From positions 434,001-498,000 of the forward strand of contig NZ_JAHBBG010000001.1 in the NCBI RefSeq assembly GCF_019331715.1: a DNA stretch of 64,000 nucleotides. Reading direction: 5' to 3'. The notes beneath the pieces are model-generated. The model made no database searches. It worked only from the letters and a program-made list of their open reading frames with translations, and was not told the DNA's origin. A program made the position numbers and the translations under genes. Below are positions 8,461-18,859 of this stretch, piece by piece; position 1 is the stretch's first letter, and every line of letters starts with the position of its first letter. This stretch comes from Bifidobacterium simiiventris (lineage in GTDB: Bacteria; Actinomycetota; Actinomycetes; Actinomycetales; Bifidobacteriaceae).

Positions 8461-9630
8461 CTACTTGAGATCATCCCAGCAGCCGGTGGCCTCGAGATCG
8501 GCCACGGTGGCCGCGGTGTCGTCGGTGAGCACGGTGATGTGGCCCATCTTGCGGTTGTGCCGCAGCTGCGCCTTGCCGTAGTCGTGCACGTTCCATTCGG
8601 GGTGCGAGGCGATGAGCGCGCGGGTCGGCAGCACATGCTGGCCGAGCACGTTGACCATCACCGCCGGGCTCAGGAGCTTCGGCTGGATGAGCGGCCAGCC
8701 GGCGATGCCACGGATGTGCGCGTCGAACTGGTCGATCGAGCACGCCTCGATCGTGTAGTGGCCGGAGTTGTGCGGACGCGGCGCGAGCTCGTTGACGATC
8801 ACGCGGTCGTCCTTGGTGACGAACAGCTCGATGGCGAGCGTGCCGGCCAGTTCGAAGCCCTTCGCCAGTCGCAGCGCGAGTTCGTGCGCGGCCTGCGCGA
8901 TTTCGGGGCTGACTTCGGCCGGGGCGATCGTCATGTGCAGGATGTTGTTGCGGTGATCGTTGCGCACGATCGGGAACGTGACGTACTGCTCGCCGTTGCC
9001 GGACACGAGGATGGACGCCTCGAACGCGAAGTCCACGAATCCTTCGAGGATGCTCGGCGGGAAGCCGCCGCCGCGGTCGCCGCGCGCGCGGATCTTCTCA
9101 AGGTCGGAGTCGTTGCGCAGCACATGCTGGCCGTGACCATCATAGCCGCCGGAACGGGTCTTGAGCACGCACGGGTAGTGCAGCTCGTCGATCGCCGCAT
9201 CGAGCTCCTCGAAGTTGTTCACCTCGCGCCACGGCGCGGTTTCGGTGCCGTGCTCGTTGATGAACGTCTTCTCGTGCACGCGGTCCTGCGTCACGCGCAG
9301 CAGATCGGTGCCCTGTGGCGCGGCGACGAGATGACGCACTTCGTCGATCGCCTCGGCGTCCACGTTCTCGAACTCGTAGGTGAGCACGTCGGACTTTTCG
9401 GCCAGGTCGTGGATGGCGGTCTTGTCGTCGTACTCGCCGACGATCTGGAAGTCAGCCACCTGCGCGGTCGGACAGTCCGGGGTCGGGTCGAGCACGCCGA
9501 TGCGAAAGCCCATGTACTTGGCGGACAGGGCCATCATGCGGCCGAGCTGGCCGCCGCCGATGATGCCGATCGTCGCACCCGGCTGCAGCATCTTGACCGC
9601 GCCGTGCGTTTCCTCAGACAAGCTGGGCAT
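8461..9630 (-). CDS. purK: N5-carboxyaminoimidazole ribonucleotide synthase
   Basis: ATP-grasp enzyme that carboxylates AIR with bicarbonate in purine synthesis. It opens with the pre-ATP-grasp motif [17 protein letters not shown], has [10 protein letters not shown], the ATP-binding segment [13 protein letters not shown] and the C-terminal [14 protein letters not shown]. It is 389 residues long. The start overlaps the end of purE by 17 bp, so the two are co-translated. Confidence 0.96.
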   Translation of the reverse strand: MPSLSEETHGAVKMLQPGATIGIIGGGQLGRMMALSAKYMGFRIGVLDPTPDCPTAQVADFQIVGEYDDKTAIHDLAEKSDVLTYEFENVDAEAIDEVRHLVAAPQGTDLLRVTQDRVHEKTFINEHGTETAPWREVNNFEELDAAIDELHYPCVLKTRSGGYDGHGQHVLRNDSDLEKIRARGDRGGGFPPSILEGFVDFAFEASILVSGNGEQYVTFPIVRNDHRNNILHMTIAPAEVSPEIAQAAHELALRLAKGFELAGTLAIELFVTKDDRVIVNELAPRPHNSGHYTIEACSIDQFDAHIRGIAGWPLIQPKLLSPAVMVNVLGQHVLPTRALIASHPEWNVHDYGKAQLRHNRKMGHITVLTDDTAATVADLEATGCWDDLK

Positions 9631-10111
9631 TGGATTCAGCCACCTTTTCCTTCAGAGAGTCGCGGTATTCCTGCAGCGCGTTCGCGAGCCGCTCGTCGTT
9701 GGTGGACAGGATCTGCACCGCGAGCAGACCGGCGTTGGTCGCGCCCGAGTTGCCGACGGCCGTGGTGGCGACCGGGATGCCGCCGGGCATCTGCACGATC
9801 GACAGCAGCGAATCCCAGCCGGAGAGGGCATGCGAGCGCACAGGCACGCCGATGACCGGCAGCGTGGTCTGCGCGGCGACCATGCCCGGCAGGTGGGCGG
9901 CGCCGCCCGCACCGGCGATGATGACCTTGAAGCCGTTGCCGCGGGCGTTATGCGCGAATTCGCCCATGAGTTCGGGCGTGCGATGGGCGGAGATGACCTG
10001 CTTGTGATAGGGCACGGCGAACTGGTCGAGGATGTCGCACGCGTGCTTCATCGTCTCCCAGTCGCTGGCCGATCCCATGATGACTGCCACTTCGGGCTTG
10101 CTGTCTGCCAT
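9614..10111 (-). CDS. purE: N5-carboxyaminoimidazole ribonucleotide mutase
   Basis: A 165-residue class I PurE that converts N5-CAIR to CAIR. Diagnostic motifs are [10 protein letters not shown] near the N-terminus, [18 protein letters not shown] and [14 protein letters not shown]. The start at 10111 is set by GGAGG at the right spacing. It forms an operon with purK. Confidence 0.97.
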   Translation of the reverse strand: MADSKPEVAVIMGSASDWETMKHACDILDQFAVPYHKQVISAHRTPELMGEFAHNARGNGFKVIIAGAGGAAHLPGMVAAQTTLPVIGVPVRSHALSGWDSLLSIVQMPGGIPVATTAVGNSGATNAGLLAVQILSTNDERLANALQEYRDSLKEKVAESNAQLV

Positions 10112-10201
10112 AAGAACCTCCGAAACGGGTGGGCTTGAATACCGTTCCACTCTACGCAAAGAGGCCGTCAACGAGCCCGACCGCGAAACGCGCCGCCCGC
10201 A

Positions 10202-10316
10202 ATCGTCACTATGTTCGAGCGATCCGCATGCCTTCGCGTACATAGTGACGATATGGCCGGCTCAATCGTCACTATGCTCGAGTCCCCATCCCGATCACGC
10301 GAACATAGTGACGATT
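10202..10316. repeat. Two ATCGTCACTATG hairpin repeats
   Basis: Two hairpins in tandem upstream of purE: 10202-10252 (ATCGTCACTATGT and its complement, 25-base loop) and 10264-10316 (same arms, different loop). Arms are conserved and loops are not, as in REP-type elements. Confidence 0.75.
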
Positions 10317-10332
10317 GCCGCCCACACACGAC

Positions 10333-11880
10333 TCACTGGTCGCTTTTGATGGCGTCGAGCGCGGGGATTCTCACGGCCTTGTTGGCCGGCTGGAATCCGG
10401 AGACCAGGCCGATCAGCGTGGAGAACAGGATCGCGAACACGAACAGCCACCACGGGATCACCGAGATGCGTGTCACCCCGTCGCCGCCCATGATCGCATG
10501 CACGAGATTCTCTCCGCTCGGCCCGCCCAGCGACACCAGGTTGATCACGAGCGATATGACCGCGCTAAACAGGCAGCCGATCACCCCGCCGAACAGGCCG
10601 ATGAAGCCCGCCTCGCCGAGGAACATGATGCGGATGTCGCGCACATAGCAGCCGAGCGCTTTCATGATGCCGATCTCGCGCGTGCGTTCGCTCACCGACA
10701 TGACCATCGTGTTGGTGATGCCGATGGCCGCAACCAAGAGCGAGACCGCGCCGATGCCGCCGAGCACGAGCTGGATGCCGCGCGACTGCTCCTCCATCTG
10801 CTTGCGAATCTCCTCGTACGACGACGTGGAGAAGCCCATGTCCTTGATCTGCTGTTCGACGTCGGCCACCTGCTTGATGTCAGCGACCTTGACGAGCGCC
10901 TGCTCGTAAGTGACGGTCTTGGCGGCGGACTTGTCGGCTTTGGCGATCATGGCCTTGAGCTGCGCGATGTCCATGAGGATGCCGCTCGAGGTCGAGCTGC
11001 CTTTGTTCCAGTCCTCCTTGAGCAGTCCGGTGGCCTTGAGCTTGAACGTGTTGCTGGAGCCGTTCGCGCCGGCCGAACCACTGCCCGTACCCGAACTTGC
11101 GTCTGATCCGCCGACCGATCCGACGGAACCTGACACGCCGCCCATCATGCCCATCGTCATGCCGCCCGAACCGTCGCCCGACGAGTCGCCGGTCTGGATG
11201 GTGAGCGTGATCTCGGTGGCCATCGGGTCGAAGAACGGCTTGGCATCGTCGCCGAGCTGGTCGGCGGGCACCTGCTCGCAGTCGTTGACGCCGCACACCA
11301 TGTACGTGCCGTCGCCCATGTCCTGCGGCTGGGAGCGCATGTTGGATCCTTCGGGGCGGAACTTGTCGGCGAACTGGTAGGCGAGATACTGCCCGGCGAG
11401 CACTTCGCCGTCGCGGGTCGGTGCCGTGCCGTCGGCGAGCTTGTAGCCCATGTTCTCGAGCTGGGTCATGTCGATGGCCTGGATGTCGCCGTAGGAGGCG
11501 ACGTACCGGCCGTTGTCGGCGGTCATGGTGATCGAATAGTTGAGCGACATCTGCGCGCTGGCTCCGGTCACGCCGGCGATCTGTTTGAACGATTCGATCG
11601 CCTTGTCGTCGAGCTTGGTTTCGTTCTGTCCGCTGCTGGACGAACCCGACTGGCCGCCGACTCCGCCCTCGTAGTTACCGCCCTGGTACACGCTAATGAT
11701 GGTCAGGTCGCCCATCTGCTTGAGCGATTGCTCGTTGATCTCGTTGATGCCTTCGCCGAGCGAGACCATCGTCACGATCGAGCAGCAGCCGACGACCACG
11801 CCGAGCACGGTCAGTATCGTGCGCGACTTGCGCCGCCACAGGTTCTGGCTGCACAGGTGCAGGATGTCGGACAGTCTCAT
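10333..11880 (-). CDS. MacB/FtsX-type ABC transporter permease
   Basis: A 515-residue membrane protein with one N-terminal helix (ILTVLGVVVGCCSIVTMVSLG), a large extracytoplasmic MacB-like domain, and three C-terminal helices of the FtsX fold ending ALDAIKSDQ. The external domain carries a Gly/Ser/Met-rich stretch (about residues 225-275) that looks like a flexible linker. It overlaps the upstream CARDB-like gene by 4 bp and works with the ATPase at 13278-14033. MacB systems are mechanotransmission exporters; the cargo is not evident. Confidence 0.87.
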   Translation of the reverse strand: MRLSDILHLCSQNLWRRKSRTILTVLGVVVGCCSIVTMVSLGEGINEINEQSLKQMGDLTIISVYQGGNYEGGVGGQSGSSSSGQNETKLDDKAIESFKQIAGVTGASAQMSLNYSITMTADNGRYVASYGDIQAIDMTQLENMGYKLADGTAPTRDGEVLAGQYLAYQFADKFRPEGSNMRSQPQDMGDGTYMVCGVNDCEQVPADQLGDDAKPFFDPMATEITLTIQTGDSSGDGSGGMTMGMMGGVSGSVGSVGGSDASSGTGSGSAGANGSSNTFKLKATGLLKEDWNKGSSTSSGILMDIAQLKAMIAKADKSAAKTVTYEQALVKVADIKQVADVEQQIKDMGFSTSSYEEIRKQMEEQSRGIQLVLGGIGAVSLLVAAIGITNTMVMSVSERTREIGIMKALGCYVRDIRIMFLGEAGFIGLFGGVIGCLFSAVISLVINLVSLGGPSGENLVHAIMGGDGVTRISVIPWWLFVFAILFSTLIGLVSGFQPANKAVRIPALDAIKSDQ

Positions 11881-13217
11881 GCGCGGCCCTCGCCGGAAGT
11901 CGCGATGTTGCCGGCCGCACCGACGACCGGCACGTCGATCGTATCGGTCGACGGCTCACCGCCGCCCTTGCCGGCAGCGTCAGTCGTGCCGCCCGCGCCG
12001 GTCCAGTCGTCCCATTCCTCGTCGATGTCCGCCTGCTTGGCCTTCTTCCTATGCCGGCGAACCAGCACAACCGTCACGATCACGGCGGCGAGCACCACCA
12101 CGGCAACCACGGCCCACACCCAGCCGGGAATCCCCTGCTGGTCGACGGTGTTGTCGTCGGGCATGACTGTACCGTCGTCCGGCATCGCAGGTTCGGCGTC
12201 GGCGGCCGTGATCGTGACCGGGAACTCCTTGGTCTGCGTCTTGCCGTCCGAATCCTCGTAGGTGACGCGCAGCTTGGCGCTGATGTCGCCGGCCTGCGTG
12301 GGCGTGAACGCGAAGCCAATCGACCCGGTCGAGCCGGACGTCACGTTGCCCACGTACTGCTTAGCGTTCGTGACCTGCAGGCCCTCGCCTTCGATGCTGG
12401 CCTCGACATTGGCAATGTCGCCCTTGCCCTTGTTCACGTAGTTCATGGTGATGGTCGTCTCGGAGCCGACCGTCGCGCCCTCAGGCAGGACTGGATCGTT
12501 CAATTCGAAGCGGTCGGGCTGCGAGATCGGCACGGAGATTTTGATGTCCGACGAGTTGGAGCTGCGCGCGCCGCCGTCCACGTACTCGTATTTGAAGCTG
12601 ACGGTGATGCCCTGCGCACCCGACTGTGCGTTGGCGACGGCCTGCATCGGCAGGCTCTGCGTCATCGCGTAGCCCGCGCCGAGACGGTCGAAGTAGAACG
12701 TGTTCGTGCCACCGGCGATCGCGAAGCTTTCGCCGCCATCCACGGTGACGACCATGTTGTCGACCGCGACCTTGCCCATGTTCTGGAACGTGAACGTGAG
12801 GTTGAAGTCGCCGCCGGCCGAGACGGTGCCGTCGCCGTAGTTGAAGTTGGTGATGATGATGTTCGGGACCGGCCCGGCGACGGTCTGGGTCGCGGAGCCG
12901 CCGTTGTCGTTCGTGCCGGAGTCGGTGCCGGAACCGTTCGCGCCGGAACCGTCCACGGCCTGATTGACGCTGCCGGAACCGTTCGCGCTGCCGCCGTTGG
13001 CTGAATTGTCGGTCAACACGTCACCGGTGCCGCCGTTGCCGTCTACAGTCGTGCCGTTCGTGCCGTCGGCCGTTTCGGACGTGCCGCCGACGGTAGTCGG
13101 ATCGGCCGTCGACGTGGCGAACGCGGCCGGCGTCACGCAGGCTAGCAGCATCGCGGGTGCGGCCAACATCGCGATCGCGGCGGCGATCAGTCCACGCTTT
13201 TGCTCTCGTGTGGTCAT
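11877..13217 (-). CDS. Secreted membrane-anchored CARDB-like protein of the ABC system
   Basis: A 446-residue protein with a signal peptide (LIAAAIAMLAAPAMLLACV), a Thr/Gly/Asn-rich spacer, two immunoglobulin-like repeats of CARDB/NPCBM type (PNIIITNFNYGDGTVSAGGDFNLTF-like start and FNY...KGKGDIANVEAS-like repeat), one C-terminal helix (WVWAVVAVVVLAAVIVTVVL) and a short basic cytoplasmic tail. The start at 13217 follows AAGGAAAGGG. It sits between the ATPase and permease genes and overlaps the permease gene, so it is probably the extracytoplasmic partner of this transporter, as membrane-fusion proteins are in Gram-negatives. That role is inference. Confidence 0.75.
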   Translation of the reverse strand: MTTREQKRGLIAAAIAMLAAPAMLLACVTPAAFATSTADPTTVGGTSETADGTNGTTVDGNGGTGDVLTDNSANGGSANGSGSVNQAVDGSGANGSGTDSGTNDNGGSATQTVAGPVPNIIITNFNYGDGTVSAGGDFNLTFTFQNMGKVAVDNMVVTVDGGESFAIAGGTNTFYFDRLGAGYAMTQSLPMQAVANAQSGAQGITVSFKYEYVDGGARSSNSSDIKISVPISQPDRFELNDPVLPEGATVGSETTITMNYVNKGKGDIANVEASIEGEGLQVTNAKQYVGNVTSGSTGSIGFAFTPTQAGDISAKLRVTYEDSDGKTQTKEFPVTITAADAEPAMPDDGTVMPDDNTVDQQGIPGWVWAVVAVVVLAAVIVTVVLVRRHRKKAKQADIDEEWDDWTGAGGTTDAAGKGGGEPSTDTIDVPVVGAAGNIATSGEGRA

Positions 13218-13277
13218 GGGTTCCCTTTCCTTCTGTTCTCGAAGTATGTCTGTGCCGATCAATCCGCCGGCGTTCGT

Positions 13278-14033
<756 letters not shown>

Positions 14034-14254
14034 CGACACATCCCTTCTTGATCGCACCGGCTCAAGTACGGTTCCCTATCCTCTCACAGAAGTCTGTACC
14101 ACAGCAATACCGCCGGCAATCCATCTCAAGGATGATTGGCCGGGTTGAAACCGTCCGGCTATAGGGGGTAAAGTCATGGGTACATCTGTGCCGACGACGA
14201 ACGCCGATGAATGACCACCGACGTTGGCACGAGGATTGAGGAAGAAAGGCAACA

Positions 14255-17200
14255 ATGATGTCCGCCAAAAACAGCATGATGATCGCCGCGACCGTGGCGG
14301 CAGCGACGTTGGCCGCACCGCAGGCCGCACTGGCCAACGATACGGCCGTGATGCCGGATCAGGTCACGGGGACGGTACGCAACGATGCGCAAGCCCCGGC
14401 CGAGACCAAGCCGGCTCCCGAATCGGCCGCCAAGCCGACGGGCGTGACCGAAGCGCAAGCCAAAGCCGATGCGGCGGAGGCGGCGCTGGCTGCGGCTCAG
14501 GGCAAGCTTGACGATGCGACGGCCGCGCAGAAGACGGCTGCGGATGCGGCCGCCGCGGCACAGACGGCGGTCGATCAGGCCGAGGCGGCGGTGAAGACCG
14601 CCGAACAGCACGTGGCCGATGCGGATGCCGCGATCGCCGCGGCGAAGGATGCGGCCGCAGCCGCGCAAACCAAGATCGACGCGGCCGACAAGACGATCGC
14701 GGACGCCACAGACGCGAAGACCGCCGCGCAGACGGACAAGGCCGCAGCCAAGGAGTCGCTCAAGAACGCGCAGGAAGACAAGGACGATGCCGATCAGGCC
14801 GTTGCGGATGCGCAGGCGAAGATCGACGCGGCGGATGCGGCCATTGCCAAGGCGCAGGCCGCGGCGAAGGATGCGGCCGCGAGCAAGTCGGCGGCGCAGA
14901 CCGCTAAGGCGAACGCGGAACAGGCCGCGACGCAGGCCGCTACGGATAAGGCGGCCGCGGAAGCGGACAAAGTCGCCGCACAGGCCGCGCTCAAGACCGC
15001 ACAGGCCGCGAAGGTATCCGCCGACAAGGCCGCGACCGATGCCGCTGCGAAGCTGGCCGAAGCGAAGAAGGCCGAAGCGAGCGCCAAGAATGCGAAGGAC
15101 AAGGCCGATCAGCTCGTCAAGGATCTGGAACACGACACGCTCGACCTGACCAAGCTGGAACAGGCGTTGAACGATGCGAAGGCCGCGCAGGCCAAGGCCG
15201 ACGCGGCTCTCAAGACCGCGAAGGACGCGCAAACGGCGGCCGATCAGAAGGTCACCGCCGATGAGGCCGATCTGACCGCCAAGCAGCAGGCCGCGAAGGA
15301 CGCACAGGCCAAGGCCGATGCGGCGAAGACCGCCGCGACGAGGCCACGACGAAGCTGAGCCAGGGCGCGATCGCGTACTTCAAGGACAAAGGCCAGGATG
15401 ATGCGTACAGGGTGCTGACCGATTCGAGCGTGACCAAGTATCTCGACTATGTGCATAACGGCTCGGATGGCGATGCGACCACACTGGATAACATGATCGC
15501 GGCGGTCAAGTGGATTCAGCGGACGAACGAGCTTCGCGCCGGAGAAGGCAAGAAGGCTTTGCAGGTATCAGATACGTTGATGGCGATCGGCATGGCCGAC
15601 ACGGATTATGCAAACGGCAACATCGGACACCCCATGCAATTCAACACCGGAGAGAACCTGGCATGGGGCTGGAGCCAGACCGATCCCTTTAACGGCTGGT
15701 ACACACAGGAGAAAGCAAATTACGAGGCACTTCAACGCGGAGAATGGTCGAAAGACGATCCGAATGCCACAGGTTGCCCCTATCCCAGCCATTATTCAGA
15801 CGGCACCGTAGCATGCCAGACCGGACACTATCTCAACATCGTCGATGATGGCTGGACTATAACCGGATTCGGAGTAAGCCAAACCGGCACGATATATCCC
15901 AACGTCTGGGGACAGGAATTCCTATGGAATAACGGTACGGTGAAGACTTCCAAAGGTACTCGTCTTTCCATCGGACGAGTGATGAGTGCAGAGGATTACC
16001 TTGCCGATCTCACCGCGTACAAGTCTTCGCTGGAGAACGCCGATCAGACGTACAAGGATGCGCAGGCGGCGGCCGATGCCGCAGCCGCAGTCGTGAAGAC
16101 CGCGTCCGATCAGCTTGCCGCCGACAAGACGGCCGCGCAGCAGGCCGCAGACGCGGTGACCACCGCACAGAAGACAGCCGACGAGAAGGCCGCCGCGGTT
16201 GCGGCCGCACAGAAGGCGTACGACGATGCGGTTGCCGCGCAGGGCGATAAGGCTGAAGCCTTGAAGAAGGCTAAGGCCGATCAGGCCGAGAAGACGGCTG
16301 CCTATGTTGCCGCGCAGAAGGCCACTGCTGCCGCGCAGACGACGCTGGATGAGGCGACTGCCACCGCTGCCGACGCGCAAGCTGCCGTGGATGCGGCAAA
16401 CGGCAAGGTCAAGACCGCCGATCAGGCGATCGCGAAGGCCGAGCAGGACGCCAAGGATGCAGCCGCCGCGAAGACTACTGCGGAATCGCAGATCGCCAAG
16501 GCCGATGCGGACGCGGCTGCCGCGGCCAAGGATATCGAGACCGCACAGGCCACCAAGACCGCAGCCGAAGCGGATAAGGCGAAGGCCGTGGCCTCCGGCG
16601 CCTTCGTGCAGACGGTGATCGATACGTTGAACGGAAAGGTCGCCGACACGGATGCCGCCATCGCCGCCGCCCAACAGACCATCGATCAGGCCGCTGCCAC
16701 CAAGCAGGCCGCACAGTCCGACCTGGATGCCGCGAACGCGACGATCGCTAGGTATCAGAACGCTCCGGCCGAGCTCGAAGCCGCGAACAAGGCGCTTGAC
16801 GAAGCCAAGACCGTGCTGTCCGCCGCCACCAAGGCCAAGACGGAGGCGGATGCCGCGTATGCGGCCGCCAAGCGCGACTACGACGCGAAGCTGACCGACA
16901 AGCAGACCGCCGATGCCGAGCTCGAGGCCGCCAAGAAGGCGGAAGCCGAAGCACAAAAGAAGGCCGAGGAGGAAGCCAAGAAGAAGGCCGAAGCCGAAGA
17001 GGCGGCCAAGAAGGCGGAAGCCGCGAAGAAAGCCGCGGAAGAGGCCAAGAAGAAGGCGGAGGCCGAAGCCCAAAAGAAGGCAGCGGAGGAAGTCGCAAAG
17101 CAGCAAGCCGCCGAGGAGGCAGCAAAGAAGGCGGCAGCCGAAGCAGCCGCCAAGAAACAGGCCGCCGAAGCAGCCAAGAAGGCAGAGGCCGAAAAGCAGG

Positions 17201-17448
17201 CCGCCGAAGCAGCCAAGCAGAAGGCCGCAAACGCCAAGAAGCAGGCCGAAGCAGCCGCCAGGAAACAGCAGGCTGCAGCCCAGTCCAAGACCAGGCAGCA
17301 GACCGGCAAGACGCTGTCGAACACCGGCGTGGAATCCGCCACCGTAACCACGCTGGCCGCGATCCTCGCCGTATCCGGCACCGGCTGCGTGCTCATGCGC
17401 AGACGCTACGCCCGCCACGCCGCCGGCTGGGTGTCCACCGAGGAATAA
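14255..17448 (+). pseudogene. Frameshifted sortase-anchored coiled-coil surface protein with an internal CAP domain
   Basis: One large surface-protein gene split by a single-base deletion at about 15331-15340. The first frame (14255-15358) has a signal peptide (IAATVAAATLAAPQAALA) and about 300 residues of Ala/Lys/Asp coiled coil. After shifting frame at codon 15337 the protein continues DEATTKLSQGAIAYF, then a CAP/SCP domain (TGENLAWGW, HYLNIVDDGWTITGFG), a second long coiled coil, an EAKKKAEA-type charged segment and a sorting signal LSNTG with a hydrophobic helix and RRRYARH tail. The start follows GAGGAAGAAAGG; the alternative ATG is at 14258. As read, translation would stop before the CAP domain and anchor. 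It could be real phase variation, decay or a sequencing error. Confidence 0.8.
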
Positions 17449-17456
17449 TCCCACCC

Positions 17457-17496
17457 GTGGTGGTGGCGTTCCCCGCCCGAAGAACGCCACCACCAC
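17457..17496 (+). terminator. Terminator hairpin after the surface protein gene
   Basis: Perfect 15-bp arms (GTGGTGGTGGCGTTC and complement) with a 10-base loop, 8 bp after the stop codon. No T-run follows, so efficiency is uncertain. Confidence 0.6.
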
Positions 17497-17676
17497 CTAT
17501 TCACATATCGATTCCGACTTCAGCCAGCAAGACACGTTCGTTCATGTCCGTACAATTGTTGTGGTGGCTGAAGCCGTTTCACCCGCGTGGCAAACAATTG
17601 ATGGAGCCAGCATAGGCCTTCGCCGAGCGGTCGCAGACGCCACTTGGGCGCTGACTGCCCCGTTGTTATGGATGTT

Positions 17677-17706
17677 GGGGGCTGGTATCGCAGGATGCCA
17701 GCCCCC
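17677..17706. terminator. GC-rich hairpin in a gene-free stretch
   Basis: GGGGGCTGGTA / TGCCAGCCCCC, 11-bp stem with one G-T pair, followed by TTCTCGTTC. It looks like a terminator, but no intact gene precedes it; the 17449-18352 interval (~900 bp) holds only repeats and the integrase remnant. Confidence 0.45.
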
Positions 17707-17781
17707 TTCTCGTTCAAGAACAAGACACGATGGCCAATCAAAGCGCGGAATATAGGCCAATGGCGGTTAATGTGTCTGATT

Positions 17782-18086
17782 CCCGGGCTTACACCCGGGC
17801 TTACGGCCGGATCAGGGCACGAAAGCGGCAGTATGCCCGGGAAGAGTCGGGACCAATACGGCATTTTCCGGGGCTTACGGCGCCCCGTCTCACGTCGTCG
17901 TCTCACGTCGCCGTCTGCCGGACTGAGCGTACCGTCATCGCCCAGTTCTCCCGGGCTTACGGCCGGTTCCATAGTCCAAGACGGCCGTAAGCCCGGGAGA
18001 AGAGAGAACCATCAATACGACATAACACGACAGCCATCCCCGGGCTTACGGCCGGTACGAGATGCAACAGAGGCCGTAAGCCCGGG
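17782..18086. repeat. Cluster of CCCGGGCTTACGGCC repeats
   Basis: At least six copies of CCCGGGCTTACGGCC or its complement in 300 bp. Two form perfect hairpins: 17948-17999 (18-bp arms) and 18039-18086 (15-bp arms). Partial units occur at 17782, 17794, 17835 and 17868. The cluster ends just before the integrase remnant. Confidence 0.8.
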
Positions 18087-18118
18087 AGGTTGACTGATGG
18101 GTCCCCTAGGGAAGTTGC

Positions 18119-18280
18119 AGATCCCTTTGCGATACGCGCCCCACCCTTAGCCAGAACGCGATGGGGCACAAGGACGCCACGGTGACGCTGAACACCTACG
18201 CGAGATTCTGGCCGGACAGGATGGACGACGTGGCCGACGCTCTCGCAAGGAGTTGGGGCGATTTATTCCATCAGGGATAA
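18119..18280 (+). pseudogene. Tyrosine integrase, 3' remnant
   Basis: In frame to a TAA at 18278-18280 the DNA encodes QNAMGHKDATVTLNTYARF followed by WPDRMDDVADALARSWG. This is the C-terminal box of phage-type tyrosine recombinases (LGHADATMTLNTYAHL...DVADAL). The region with the catalytic Arg and most of the protein is missing. It ends 73 bp from the 3' end of tRNA-Arg, the usual position of an integrase next to its attachment site. The upstream limit is approximate. Confidence 0.75.
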
Positions 18281-18316
18281 TCAGGGACGAAACGCGATCG
18301 GGTTGAAACTGCGAAG

Positions 18317-18343
18317 CCCTTGGAATCGTTGAAATTCCAAGGG
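18317..18343. terminator. Hairpin at the 3' side of tRNA-Arg
   Basis: CCCTTGGAAT / ATTCCAAGGG, perfect 10-bp arms with a 7-base loop, 10 bp beyond the tRNA 3' end. Likely the tRNA transcript terminator, or part of an old attachment region. Confidence 0.6.
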
Positions 18344-18352
18344 TTAACGTCG

Positions 18353-18426
18353 TGACCCCGGCCGGGCTCGAACCGGCGACCCTGAGATTAGAAGTCACAT
18401 GCTCTATCCAGCTGAGCTACGGGGCC
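18353..18426 (-). tRNA. tRNA-Arg (UCU anticodon)
   Basis: 74 nt read on the minus strand: acceptor GGCCCCG/CGGGGTC, D arm GCTC-loop-GAGC, anticodon loop CTTCTAA with anticodon TCT, T arm GCCGG-TTCGAGC-CCGGC, discriminator A. It reads AGA/AGG codons. The anticodon stem TGTGA/TCTCA has a T-T mismatch at its centre (29-41). CCA is not encoded. Neighbouring integrase debris indicates that this gene has served as an integration site. Confidence 0.93.
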
Positions 18427-18493
18427 AAACGAAGAGATAGTATACCAGCATGCCGGTACGTGGCCCGCTGCGATCCGTCGGCCAGTAATGACG

Positions 18494-18859
18494 TCAGTCA
18501 TACTGAGACAATGGTTTATAAACAACGTTATCAAAAGAATCTAATCTATTATTGGCAGAATCATAAATATCCAGATACATGGAATTCAGCCGTATATGAT
18601 CTTTTCTCCACTCTAATAAGTAATAATGATAGTCATATCTATGATACGGATCACTAATATACGTCACCGATATATAATAGCCATCTTGGATATAGTCCTT
18701 GAAAACTTTCTTCTGTTGTATATCAGAAGAAGACACTCCTTGCTCCATGGAATAATCAGAGAATTTCATTATGGCCAAGGCGCGTTGAATCGGAAAGTAG
18801 TACAAAAAAACCATCAGCAATACTGAAAGGCAAATGATAAGTATTTTTCTCTTAGTCAT
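18494..18859 (-). CDS. DUF3139-like small membrane-anchored protein
   Basis: A 121-residue protein with one N-terminal helix (ILIICLSVLLMVFLYYFPI) and an external domain with KVFKDYIQDGYYISVTYISDP and YHYYLLEW, which fits the DUF3139 family of Gram-positives. It is AT-rich and Tyr/Ile-rich, unlike its neighbours, which points to transfer. The start at 18859 overlaps the stop of the preceding decayed gene as ATGA, so it was translationally coupled to it; a TTG start 18 bp upstream is an alternative. Function is unknown. Confidence 0.65.
   Translation of the reverse strand: MTKRKILIICLSVLLMVFLYYFPIQRALAIMKFSDYSMEQGVSSSDIQQKKVFKDYIQDGYYISVTYISDPYHRYDYHYYLLEWRKDHIRLNSMYLDIYDSANNRLDSFDNVVYKPLSQYD

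Noticed and set aside
15922..17496. Gly/Leu/Arg-rich frame opposite the surface protein coiled coil
   Set aside because: Pure complement of Ala/Lys repeat codons.
17520..17972. Open frame of 150 codons in the repeat region
   Set aside because: It runs through hairpin repeats and lacks a ribosome site or protein-like composition.
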